DNA from: Ligula intestinalis
Taxonomy: Eukaryota; Platyhelminthes; Cestoda; Diphyllobothriidea; Diphyllobothriidae
Length of the DNA: 64,000 bases
Reading direction: 5' to 3'
NCBI GenBank assembly: GCA_036362985.1
Contig: JAYGXS010000004.1
Span: 70,932,365-70,996,364 of the forward strand
The notes under the pieces are model-generated. The model made no database searches. It was not told the origin of the DNA and saw only the letters and a list, made by a program, of their open reading frames with translations. A program made the translations under genes and the position numbers. Shown here piece by piece: positions 47,408 to 57,089 of the stretch (positions are counted from its first letter, which is position 1; every line of letters begins with the position of its first letter).

Positions 47408-47885
47408 CTTTTGTACGGGCCGTTAGCAGTAGTTCTAATGTTTGTACGCGGACATATCGATCATCTGTGGTACTTTCTTTTTACTTGACCGCTTAAGTAT
47501 ACCATACGTCGAGGACACCAGTTAGGACCATTTATAACGGTCACGCAATATGCATCTACTCTTACGTATTGTTTTCTAGTCACCCTTTAACGGTCTCTCA
47601 CCAACGTGAGTAACATTTAGAGACTTGGTAGTTTTTAAAGTCAGCCAGCCAGTATAATTTTATGACGGCAGGTAAAACATGGAACTTTATTTGTCTGGTA
47701 ACTTCGTTGAGGCGTTAATAAAATTGAACATTATAAACCATCTGGTATGGCCACACAAAAAGTTACGATAAATTATGGAGGTGCTTTATAAAATTATGCC
47801 AATAAGGCGCTTGCGTGACGTAATACGTTTTACACTATAATCGTTTTACTGCATCGCATAAGTTTACTAAAGTTTTGTGATAAAT
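47408..47885 (+). repeat. Direct repeat Y, copy 2
   Basis: Second copy of the unit at 45098-45565, 2.3 kb downstream. Indels distinguish them (for example an extra block near 47545-47575). Ends are blunt in alignment, starting TTTTGTAC and ending TTTTGTGA. Confidence 0.75.
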
Positions 47886-48113
47886 GCCTCACTGGGATAC
47901 GCAGAGAAAGGTGGTCCCTACTTCTTGACATGCCCCCACTGTCGTCGGGCTTTGACTATCACATTGGTGGTTTTTGTGGAGTCCACCTGGACCTAATGAA
48001 AATGCAAATCCAGGTGATTAAATAATGCGTGAACGAGAACTCTGCCAACGATACTAAAAAACTGGATCTTTAAGTGATTGTCCTAAGTTCAATTATCTGC
48101 TACTGTTTATGTC

Positions 48114-48190
48114 TCCGATGATGAATCTGCGACAGATCTCCAAACGTCAGGCGAATGAAAGAATTGTCCCAGCGATCGAGTTATCTTCTC
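48114..48190 (+). repeat. PLE terminal unit, plus orientation
   Basis: CCGATGATGA, a perfect ATCTG-CGA-CAGAT hairpin (48125-48137), AAACGTCAGG, then TTGTCCCAGCGATCGAG and TCTTCTCC. It matches, in opposite orientation, the unit at 48507-48605. No PLE coding sequence lies upstream, so this is a solo end. Confidence 0.65.
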
Positions 48191-48859
48191 CCCTTGTCCT
48201 AGGTTCTCCTGGTCTACTTGCGCCTTCCTAGGTGAATATTGGTTGCGTTAGTGGAATCTCACGGAATGTGTTCTTTTTATGGTAGGTTACCTGCGTATTT
48301 GCATATTTATTAGCTGGAGCTTAGTCCACGCTCCGGGATTTTCCACTGAGCAGGTGCTGTACTGTCTTGCCTTGCCTTCTGCAGCATGTGGGTAGTCGAA
48401 ATCATGAATGCTCCCCCCTCCCCCTTGAGGGAACCTTTTCGCAGTAAGTGTGTAGCGTTCCGGGGACTGAATGTGGTGACTGCATCTATAATATATTCAG
48501 AAACTTAAGGAGAAGAAGACGACTTGATCGCTGGAACAATACTTTTATTCGCCTGACGTTTCGGTATCCGTCGCAGATTCGCATCAGAGAATTATCAAAA
48601 AGCAGTAGCAAATACGGGTAGATTATGCACAGCAGTTGGCAGTATTTATAGGATACAGTCATTACTGCAAACATACAACGAAAATTAACCGTAATTGCCT
48701 TCTTGCGTGTTTATAGTTTGTTGAACGGCATGTGGGCTCTGATCTGGTGAACTTTCATCACGCGTGGTGGACCCGGGCATGATGATTGCTCAGCCATCTG
48801 GCCCTACGGTGTGGACGTAGGATTACACGATGGCCTGTCCGTTCCCCAAGTGGCGACTT

Positions 48860-49120
48860 GCTTTGGCCAAATTGAGTTTCAGCACCGGATTGGGCAAGTC
48901 GTTGCACTTGTTTATAGATTGGGGGCCCGTGAACCAGGACTCAAGTAATTATCGGCTAACCCGATTGTCACCTCTTGCGAGAATTCGGCTTCACCAAAGT
49001 GGAATGTGTGGTCGGGTCTGGTCGAGTGAGCCGCAACTTGAGAAGTGGCCTCATTTCGCCGCACTGCTGCCACGTGTTCGGCAATTCGCGTCTTGAGAAG
49101 TCTGCCAGTTTCTCCGACAT
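48860..49120 (-). pseudogene. PLE GIY-YIG endonuclease, C-terminal part
   Basis: Minus frame reads YVGETGRLLKTRIAEHVAAV then RRNEATSQVAAHSTRPDHTF and FGEAEF, ending at a stop near 48910. It is the second half of the GIY-YIG fold with the conserved Arg and the downstream RAEH-type helix. The first half (SGAAYRIW, CG, a stop, SNHVGE) is at 55062-54968. An open ORF in another frame over 48968-49294 is a shadow. Confidence 0.75.
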
Positions 49121-49429
49121 AGAGGAGAATATAAGAGTTCCAGGCAGCAATTCAGAAGAAGAAGATGCGATCACTGAAACAAGGACTTTATTTTCCTGCC
49201 GTTTCGGATTCCCTCGGGAATCCTTAATCATAGGTGATGATAATACGGTCATGGTCATGCGCAGACTGACTGACCATGACTGTGTTATCATCACCTATCA
49301 GCATAAGTATATTGAGGGATATGTAGTAAAAATTCCTTTGAGTGCCCTATTTGTACATATGTGCAGTAGTAGTAGAAATTTTGTTTCTCAGACTGTGGGC
49401 GAGGCCAGTTGTCCTATGTCATAGGATGA

Positions 49430-49810
49430 AAATAGGAGGAGACAGTGAAAAAACTCCTCAGGGGTTTTAAGGAGAAAAACTGTCGCTCTTGTTGGGGTAA
49501 TGCGTGGGATTTATGAGAAAAAAAGGGGTTCCAACGTTGGGGGGGGGGGGGAGCATTGCAAAGGTTCGCAGGATCATCACCATGTGGAAGCCGCGTCCTG
49601 ATTCTTCCTTGCTGATTGCCGAGTCCGCCAACGGAACTGGAAAAACAGAGACATGCGTCCAGATCGTCGACAGTCCGCTTTGGTTCGAACCAAGGTTGAA
49701 CGTTTAGGCCGTCAGTTCTGGCTGATAAGATCGCTAGCGGGGTAATCACGGTACGCAGATAGCCAAGTAGGGTAGACCGTGGATACCTTCGCATGAGACT
49801 ATGCGTAGGA
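49430..49810 (-). repeat. Interspersed repeat X, copy on minus
   Basis: Reverse complement of 11436-11720 with about 85% agreement by eye (CTAGCGATCTT, TCTGTTTTTCCAGTTCCGTT). Contains a run of 13 G at 49539-49551. Confidence 0.65.
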
Positions 49811-49864
49811 GGGCGTTATAAATAGCAAACGTGACTGGATGTAAAAACGAATACTACTTAAAAA

Positions 49865-50095
49865 ATGAAATTAGTAGTATTATTGTCAATTGTCCGTTCC
49901 GATCCATCGTGCACTGCTATATCGATCCAGTTTTCGCTTAAAACCCTCTAGCGATTCCGACATAACGACGTCCCGAGGAAGCGCATTCCACGCTCCAACC
50001 ACCCTTTTTGAGAAGAAGTGCTTCCGAGCGTCCAGCCTGGCCCCTGTCACCTTTAATTTGAGATGATGACCCCTCAGTATAGTTCAGTATATTTA
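49865..50095 (-). mobile_element. CR1-like LINE 3' fragment (D2)
   Basis: Minus frame reads RGHHLKLKVTGARLDARKHF, FSKRVVGAWNALPRDVVMSE and FKRKLDRY, the C-terminal end of a CR1-type ORF2. It is 5' truncated and sits directly downstream of the longer copy D1 in the same orientation. Confidence 0.75.
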
Positions 50096-50309
50096 GGATA
50101 GTAGGCAATGCCTTTGAAGGCCGTATTGGAAACAGTATGCATTAAATATCCAACATAAAAAATGTCACTATAAACAGTGTGTAACATATATCCATGTACA
50201 AATTTTTCAACGTGTGCTTGTGAGCAGTCAACATAATCTCTTGTGTACATAAAATATGTTACTGTAAAATAGTGCGTAGCATATACAAATGTAAAGTTTT
50301 ATCTACAGG

Positions 50310-51849
50310 TATTTCCGGGGCGTAAATTATTCTTGCGTCCTTGAACATATGAACGGAAAGTGGTAAGTAGATGTTCATCCAGTTTCCGTTTAAACGCATC
50401 TGTGGAGTTCGCCATTACGACCTCCTCAGACAGTCCGTTCCAGAGACCGATGACTCCTTGTGAGAATGACTGCTTGCGGACCTCTAGATGGGATAGGGTT
50501 CCCGCAGTTTGAGGGAATTCCCACCGAGGTTGGTTAAAGTGGCGAAGGCGAAGAAGTCATCAAACTTCAGGGCACACTCCCGATTCCTCACGAGGCGGTA
50601 CGTCTGTATGAGGTCGCCGCGGATTTGTCCATACTCAAGGGGGAAAACGTTAAGTGCTTCTAATCTACATTCGTAAGATGAAGACTTAAGGCCCTTCAAA
50701 ATTTTCGTTGCCGTTCGCTGAATTCTTTCCAGCATCTGGTTATCTTTGTGCATCCATGGTCGCCACGCATGAACGCCATACTCCAGATGTGAGCGAATAG
50801 ATGTTCCTTAGATTTTGTCGAATAGTTTTTTGTCTATGTCGACAAAAGTTCGATTAATGGCAAACAGAACACTGTTCGACCTCTTGGCAGCCCTAGCACT
50901 CTGTAAAGACGTCTTCAGGGATGGCACAATAGCCATACCCAGATCTTTTTGTTCATTGACGTTTGACAGGCACCTTCCATCGAGTACATAGTTGTGTGAG
51001 TCATCAGTCGCGCTCACTTTCTTCGTCTTGAGCCGCAATGTGACACACTTCTCAAAGTTAAGCCGCATTAACCATTTTTGGACCATTCACCTAGGCGGTC
51101 AAGTCCTTCTTGCAGAGTTTGTTCATCATAAGCGTTTCTGATGGGTTGCCATATCTTAATATCATCTAAAAACAAGACTCCATTACTGACCAGTCCATGC
51201 CTACAGTCGTTGACGTAGGTTAGGAACAATAGTGGCCCACGAACGGAGCCCTGAGGCACTCCACTCGCAACTGGCACTGAAGAGGATTTTGCGTTTCCGA
51301 CGCACACGGACTGCGATCGGCCTATGAGAAAATCTCCTACCCAATTTAGTAAATTGCCCCTTATCCCGGATTCGCCAACCTTGTAGAGTAGCCGTTGGTG
51401 AGGGACACTATCGAAGGCTTTTTTAAAGTCTATGTAAACAACATCTACGGGGGTATTTTCGTCTAATGACTTCGACCACTGCTCCATAGAATAAAGCATA
51501 TTGGTCAGGCAGGAGTGGTTTCCTCGAAACCCATGTTGGGCACCATCAAAGAAGTCTTTTTCTTCGAGGAACTTCATAGTGGCCTTTTTGATGATCCTTT
51601 CCATAACTTTACAACAGATGCAAGTTAGGCTCACTGGTCGATAGTTGTTCGCGCTGGTTCTGGATCCACCCTTGTAAATAGGGTATATGTTCGCAACTTT
51701 CCAATCGGATGGGAGGAGGCCTCGATCAAAGGACAACTGAAAAATGTGCGTAAGTGGTCTGGAAAGTTCCGAAGCCAGCTCTTGCAGTACCTTTGCTGGT
51801 ATTTTGTCTGGACCCGGAGACTTAGCTTCATTAAGCGCAAGAAGTTCAT
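50310..51849 (-). pseudogene. CR1-D1 reverse transcriptase
   Basis: LPSDWKVANIYPIYKGGSRT, NNYRPVSLTCICCKVMERII, DGAQHGFRGNHSCLTNMLY, motif A VDVVYIDFKKAFDSVPHQRL, motif B VASGVPQGSVRGPLLF, motif C VLFLDDIKIW (FLDD at 51172-51161 where FADD is usual). Thumb: NEQKDLGMAIVPSLKTSLQS. The end is at 50753-50484 and, frameshifted, GLWNGLSEEVVMANSTDAF down to about 50310. Three frame changes. Confidence 0.8.
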
Positions 51850-52499
51850 TCCTTACATCTTATTCTGTGAAACGGAGGTCCTCCATGATTCTGCCATTAC
51901 TTTATGCATGGAAGTCTGTCAGATTAAAATGCAGTTCCTCAGTGAAAACAGCTGCGAAAGCTTGCTAAGGTGTTCTGCTTTTTCGAGATTGTCTATAATT
52001 TTCTCATTATTTTCACCTTTTAGTACTGCAACTGTTTCTTTGTTTTTAGCCTGCTGTTGATGTAACTGTAGAGCACCTTTGGCTTCTTTACGACCCGCTC
52101 GATAATTTTCGCTTCGTAGTCTTTCCGCGCTTATCGAATGTTTGATCTAACCTCCTTCCGCTTTTGGTGGAATTCTTCGTAGTGTGAAGGCTGGCGTATT
52201 GATGCGAACCTTCTCCAGAGTTTGTTCTTGCGGTTTGTTTGGCTCTTCAGATCTTGCGTTAACCAAGGGGGCCTGCTAGCCTTTTGTGCTTTTTGAGCGG
52301 ACAGTTTCGATGCATAACTTCGCTTATAAGATCCGTGACAGTTTTCCAGTCGGCATCCGGACTACCGGTTAGAAGGTCATGCCAATTTATTGCTGCTAGT
52401 TCATTTCTCATGGCGGTGTAATTTCCGCGCCAGTAGTCTAACCGAACCTCCGTATTTCTCGGTTGATTGGTGTTCGAAGCTTATTCCCACAGGATCATG

Positions 52500-53318
52500 A
52501 CATGATCACTCTTTCCGAGAGGCGCGATTGACCTAATTTCGCTTGTATCAATCGGGTCTTTCGATAATACGAGGTCCAAACAGTTTGCTGTTTGTGCTTC
52601 TTTTATTCTCGTTGGGAATCCAACATTCTGCATGAGAGAGGTCCCCCGTCAGCTTTAAGAATCTAGAGCTAAAAGTCTCATGAGAACTTTTGACTGATAG
52701 CTCATCCCAGTTACTCAGTGGGGCATTAAAATCTCCAGTGATCAGCGCATTTTCATTTTGAGCCAGTTCACGTATTAGTCCAAACAAGGTCTCGCCACCC
52801 TCTGGAGATTGATTTGGTGGTCTACAGACAGTCATGAAATGTAAAGTGGGTGCACCACGCGTTTTCAGTTTAAGCCATAGCGCTTCACAATCATGAGAGG
52901 AACCAATTTTGCGTTCTGACGGAATGATGCCCTTCTTGACAAACACTGTTATTCCTCCTCCCCTCCTATGTATCCGGTCCCGACGAAAAACTTGGTACTC
53001 TCCGGGTACAATTTCGGCATCCATTACGTCGGCCTGTAGCCAGGTCTCTGTAATGGATATGACATCCGGCTGTAGGTCAGCTATACAAACTTTGAGCTTG
53101 TCAATCTTCTGAAGCAAACTCTGTGCGTTCGTATAAAGAAAGCGCAGCTTCGCTGGCATAGAGTTCTGAGCGATTTGTGGGTCAAGGGAGCCGGAAGGTC
53201 TCTGCGAATTAGCTACTTTATTGCCTGAGTTTTTGGTCTGCTTTTTGTCTGTAAAACTCGGCGTTATTGGCTGGCTCCAGAGGAATGACCTCTGGGCGGT
53301 GATTATTTCCCCGTTCAT
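52500..53318 (-). pseudogene. CR1-D1 APE-type endonuclease
   Basis: LRFLYTNAQSLLQKIDKLK (start), VISITETWLQADVM (catalytic E), RRGGGITVFVKKG, FMTVCRPPNQSPEG, ALITGDFNAPLSNWDEL (D.N). The C-terminal SDH block follows in a shifted frame near 52510 (GKSDHVMI). One frameshift at about 52620, otherwise well preserved. Confidence 0.8.
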
Positions 53319-54002
53319 TATTCGCAGGTTCCTCTCGCCCGCATTGGATCTCCTGTGGAGTTCGGTTTTCAGTGCCCTCCACTTCTCTATCTCAACCGGC
53401 GAGTACTCCCGCTGAAAAAAAACGTTGGGTACTTGTTCCGTAGTTGCGATTTCCTGTTCAACAGTAGCTTCGCTTGTTCTTCGTGCTTGAGTATAAATTT
53501 TATTGGTCTGGGTTGACCCGAGTCCGTATATGGACCCTTCTTCAGGCCCATCCTAAATGCTTTTAGGACGGGGACCACCATTTCTTCATTTTCATGTAGA
53601 AGCAGTTTGAAGTATCCGCAGAATAAATCCATATAATGGTCAATTCTATTCTTTGGGGTCTCCGAAGAAGGTTTAGGCATGCCTTGTTTGACGATGCACT
53701 GGCTGCGCTTAAATAACGGGCTATGAGGTTTATTAGTGGACCCTACCGACGTGTGGGTATCCTCGACTTGGGCTGTGAGATCCCTAAGCTCCGGCATTTG
53801 ATAATTGGGAGGACCCGACAGCTCCTCTTTTGTGCCAAGGCCACCTTTTAGTGTGGTAGTCGGTGGCGTCTTGGGCTTTTTGGGAGACGCAACCAGACTA
53901 GTTCTTACTGGTATCTTAGACACCGCCTGCTTGGTTTTTGGGTCTGTTTTAAGTACGACACCCTTTGAGTAAGCAAAATTTTCAGTTCCTTCATCGTGGT
54001 CT

Positions 54003-54073
54003 GCTAGTCTAGTGGCGACACCGTCTGCCTGTTGACCCAACGTACAGGGTTCGACTCCCGGGTCATCTACATT
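54003..54073 (+). repeat. tRNA-like A and B boxes antisense to CR1 ORF1 (1)
   Basis: A box TAGTCTAGTGG (54005-54015) fits TRGYNNARNNG. B box GGTTCGACTC (54048-54057) fits the T-arm consensus. The 33-base spacing is tRNA-like. CTGTTGA between them could be an anticodon loop (GTT). Stems are poor, so this is tRNA-derived sequence, not a working tRNA. Confidence 0.5.
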
Positions 54074-54470
54074 TTCGTGGATTTCCAACTCTTCGACTAG
54101 GTCGAGTTGCACTGCTCGTTCTGATGTAGTTTGCTTATGGAGTATGGAAACCTCCTCTGTTTTCTTCGCTTGGCCTTTTCGCGGCTTTCAGTCGTCTCTG
54201 ACATCGAGCCATGCGTTAGAATATGCAAAAGCGACTTCAGTTCTGCTAATTCCGTTTTAAGGCATACCAGATCCTTCTACATGACGGAAAATGCTTTGGA
54301 AAGTTCCATGTCTAATATGCCACCTCGGTCTTCGTACTTTGTGTCTATTGAGCTCCGAGTACTTCTAGGCCTTTTAGCAGGGCGCGATTTCGTTGCGCCA
54401 ACCATGCGGTTTCTACGATCAAAATTGCGATTTGGGCTTTTATCCTGAATTAAATCAGCGGAAACCGTGC

Positions 54471-54543
54471 GCCTTCGTGGTCTAATGGTAACGACCGATG
54501 CCCGCGAACCACGGGTTTTGGGTTCAAATCCCACTCGCGGCAG
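54471..54543 (+). repeat. tRNA-like A and B boxes antisense to CR1 ORF1 (2)
   Basis: A box TGGTCTAATGG (54478-54488), D stem GGTC/GACC, an anticodon-like stem GCCCG/CGGGT with 7-base loop CGAACCA, and B box GGTTCAAATC (54521-54530) with GGG/CCC stem. The acceptor stem pairs only in part (GCC with GGC). Closer to a tRNA fold than copy 1. Confidence 0.55.
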
Positions 54544-55062
54544 ACGTTGCGCTGTACGTTTAGTCTTGCTTCCCATTATAGATCGAAGCAAAGTTAAACG
54601 ATATTAAAGCTCTATGCAATGTGTATAAAGCGATTATCTGTATGGAAAGGATATTGGAACGGCTCAGCCGTTTGTAGATAGCTGGAATCCCTGAGAATTG
54701 TTGACGGAAGGCGGCCACAGAGATGTTGTCCGTTTTGACTAGTGCCTGCTGTAGCTTCTGAGGCTGGGGATGTTGTGAAAACGAATCCAATAGTTAATAA
54801 CGAGTGTCCGCCAGAGTGCTAGCTGGTCCGAAATCCCGAAAATAGTATTTCCCACGGAGGACGAGACATTAGAACCACAATTGGAAGCGCGCGCTTATGA
54901 TTAAGGATTCCCTAGGGAATCCGAAATGCCAGGAAAATAAAGTCCTTGTTCCAGTGATCGCATCTTCTTCTCCGACATGGTTGCTTTACCCGCACCTGCG
55001 CCAGATCCTGTAGGCGGCTCCAGATGTTTCTTGTGGTGGCAGTGGGTCAGAAACTTCTCTGA

Positions 55063-55860
55063 GTGGTTCCACTCTCCTATAGTTCGAGGATCTATTACCC
55101 ACTGAAGCGGTCGTATGACCACCCAAAGTCAATTCCAAACAATGACATGAAGGTTAACCCTCCTAGTTCATTAGCCATCAGTAGACAGTACTTCCGCAAC
55201 CTCAACCGAAGTGCCCCCTTCCTATTTCGTTCTACAATGAGGATGGTTCTCGGTACGCCCTTGCCACATGACGCCATCATTCCAACCCCAGCCGGCAGTG
55301 CGTGAGCCCGGAGTGTAATGATATAAAATTTACTTTATGTTCAACTAGCTCCGATTTGAACCTTGGGCACACAGTCTAGGATGGGGGTATCGCTAACCGA
55401 TAATGCCAAATAAGCCAGAAGTGGCCGTCTTAGTGTCCGGTTTTGCCGGAAGCCTGCCCGACAGTCGATACAAAGACGAGCTTGTTATACGTAAACTTAC
55501 AGTTCTCTCCGTCTGCGCTCGATCTTCCTACTGTGCGTTCGAGTCTCGGGTGCCCCAAAACCATTAATTGCGTATGACCGACTGCTGATGGCTAATAAAC
55601 CAGAAACTGTTATTTAATTTTCCCTTGTCTCTGTCGGTACAGTAGCACCCGACAGTCTGCGTTTCCGAATTGTCGGCTTAATGAACTCGTGTATTTTGTT
55701 CATTAGAATGTCCCCTTTCAAATCTACCGTTTCAGCAGATCTGTTGCGTAGCCTTTCCCGTGACTGGTAGGTTGTATCACTTCAGGCATTTTTGTTATGA
55801 ATAAAACTATGCAGAAACCATCTTACGAATTTACGTGAATATGCGAGCCCAGGTTATTGT
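55063..55860. other. Intergenic DNA, no gene recognised
   Basis: Short frames at 55063-55305 (plus) and 55095-55280 (minus) overlap and lack motifs. Confidence 0.5.
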
Positions 55861-55864
55861 TGCA

Positions 55865-56610
55865 AAGAACATGAACGCGCGACCACTGTGCGCGCATTTG
55901 TTTAGCTGTCTGAGCTTTCGGCTTCGTACAAGAGGCCATCTTCAGAGAAAACGAGAAAGCAGCAAGAAATAACGTGCTTTGTAGTTAAGTTATAAGAAAA
56001 AAGCCGGGAGTTGGGGGTGCATTCGCCGTATCACGTCACCGTCACGGCATGCGTCCCTGCCATGGAACTGGGCCGCGCGAACGAAGGGCTTGTTGGCAGG
56101 GAGTATATCAATATGTCTGTACATCGAGGTGCTCAGTTCTGCATTGGTCGTGTGTGATGTGGACTTCAGAGCAGGGCATTTGTTGGGCAATTTCTTCTTT
56201 CCTAATGAATTTGATATCGGGGAGAATATCGTTAAGCAGGTTTTTGTAGTCTGCTACTCTGCTCCGTTCGATTATAACGAACGTGTCGTTCACGTATCGG
56301 CATTAGAACTCAGGTTCTAATTGATTAGAAGCGACTTTTTCTACTTATTTTAAGACCAGTTCTGCAATTAGACAGAATATTCGGCAGTTCATGGGCGTTC
56401 CTTTGATCTGCTCGTATGTTCTGCCATTGAAGGTGAATCATTATTTGACAGAAGAAAAAGAGTTGCACTAGGTGGTCCATTTTTAGAATAACCCCTGATT
56501 CGTCGTATTTCTTCTCGAGTCATTTGCGTGGGACACCGAGTGCTAGGTCCGTTGCCATAGCTATGAATACGGGTTGCCCAAAATCCATAAGTCCAATGAT
56601 CCCCTTCAGG
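55865..56610 (-). mobile_element. PLE fragment E1 with terminal unit
   Basis: RT pieces on minus (TYEQIKGTPMNC region near 56410, then YVNDTFVIIERSRVADYKNL at 56296 on, with D to N in the catalytic box), followed directly by a 3' UTR and a terminal unit with CTGAAGA (55945-55939), GAAA (55919-55916) and GCTC. The endonuclease is absent, so the copy has an internal deletion. Its 5' side meets E2 head-to-head. Confidence 0.7.
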
Positions 56611-56621
56611 CGATCATTGCG

Positions 56622-57080
56622 TTGAAAGGTAGCCCTACCTGGCGCGCGAATTTCCATGCAAATAACTCGAAGAGACATACAACGGATCAAGGAGTCCTCT
56701 GAAAATTGACCAACTAGTGCAATTCTTTGTATTCTGTCAAGGAAATGCTTTCACCTTCAATGTTACAACATACGAGCAAATACGTGAGCATAGGTGGACG
56801 ATACGTTCCTTATAATCAAGCGGAGCAGACTAGCAGACATTAGAAACTTGCTTCCAGGCATCTTCTCCGAAATCCAATTCAGAAGGAAAAAAGATAATGC
56901 CGAACAGCTGCCTTTGCTAGACGTCCTCGTCACACGCATAGCCAACGGAGAACTGAGCACCACAGCATATAAAGGCGCTTGATACAACTACGGTGCTTAA
57001 ACACCATAACAACCATCCAATGGCGTACAAACGAGGCTGTATCTGAGCGCTCATTCACAGGGTAAAAACACACCGAATGC
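56622..57080 (+). mobile_element. PLE fragment E2, head-to-head with E1
   Basis: Plus frame: VDDTFLIIKRSRLADIRNLL, AEQLPLLDVLVTRIANGELS, then NHPMAYKRGC in another frame. Immediately before VDDTF the sequence jumps from the CFHLQCYNIRA block, so the RT region containing the PMGS motif is deleted. The same deletion occurs in E3. About 94% identical to the reverse complement of 61760-62100. Ends near 57080. Confidence 0.7.
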
Positions 57081-57089
57081 CTCGATACA

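Larger units (their letters stand above)
53387..54591 (-). pseudogene. CR1-D1 ORF1
   Basis: The N-terminal frame 54591-54277 is basic (NFDRRNRMVGATKSRPAKRP). After a stop it continues as a leucine-rich coiled-coil-like stretch (DLVCLKTELAELKSLLHIL). The second frame, 54112-53387, has GTKEELSGPPNYQMPELRDL and an RRM-like end, GQPRPIKFILKHEEQAKLLL. At the T8 run (53422-53415) the frame changes. The alternative frame continues VFFQREYSPVEIEKWRALK and RNLRIMNGEI into the endonuclease ORF. ORF1 proteins of this class bind element RNA. Two tRNA-like sequences lie antisense within it. Confidence 0.7.
50096..54595 (-). mobile_element. CR1-like LINE, near full-length (D1)
   Basis: Minus strand: ORF1 54591-53387, endonuclease 53318-52500, linker, RT 51849-50484, C-terminal end to about 50310, 3' UTR 50300-50096 with two imperfect tandem segments (ATGT.ACT.TAAA.AGTG.GTA.CATAT). 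Frames are broken at several points. It lies inside the nested PLE insertion, so it is younger than that insertion or travelled with it. Confidence 0.8.
49121..54967. mobile_element. Nested insertion with inverted PLE termini and 11-bp target duplication
   Basis: TTCTCCGACAT at 49110-49120 and 54968-54978 is a perfect 11-bp direct duplication. Removing the intervening DNA and one copy rejoins the outer PLE endonuclease frame. Just inside are inverted copies of one PLE terminal unit: 49141-49233, and 54896-54967 in opposite orientation, sharing GAAGATGCGATCACTG, GGACTTTATTTTCCTG and the GGATTCC..GGAATCC hairpin. The interior holds repeat X and two CR1 LINE copies but no PLE ORF. Confidence 0.75.
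48507..55062 (-). mobile_element. Outer Penelope-like element, split by a nested insertion
   Basis: Endonuclease halves at 55062-54968 and 49120-48860 (minus) belong to one GIY-YIG gene, separated by the insertion 49121-54967. After the endonuclease come a 3' UTR and a terminal unit at 48605-48507 with a hammerhead-like core: CTGATG (48587-48582 on minus), GAAA (48562-48559) and CGTC (48558-48555). The element is truncated upstream of 55062; no RT is recognised there. Confidence 0.75.

Noticed and set aside
45098..47885. Direct repeats as LTRs of a small LTR element
   Set aside because: No TG..CA ends, primer-binding site, polypurine tract or coding domain seen.
48968..49294. 108-codon minus ORF
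   Set aside because: It is a shadow frame over the PLE endonuclease and terminal unit; the GIY-YIG reading is in another frame.
54901..55122. 73-codon minus ORF
   Set aside because: Shadow frame spanning the junction of the PLE terminus and the endonuclease half.
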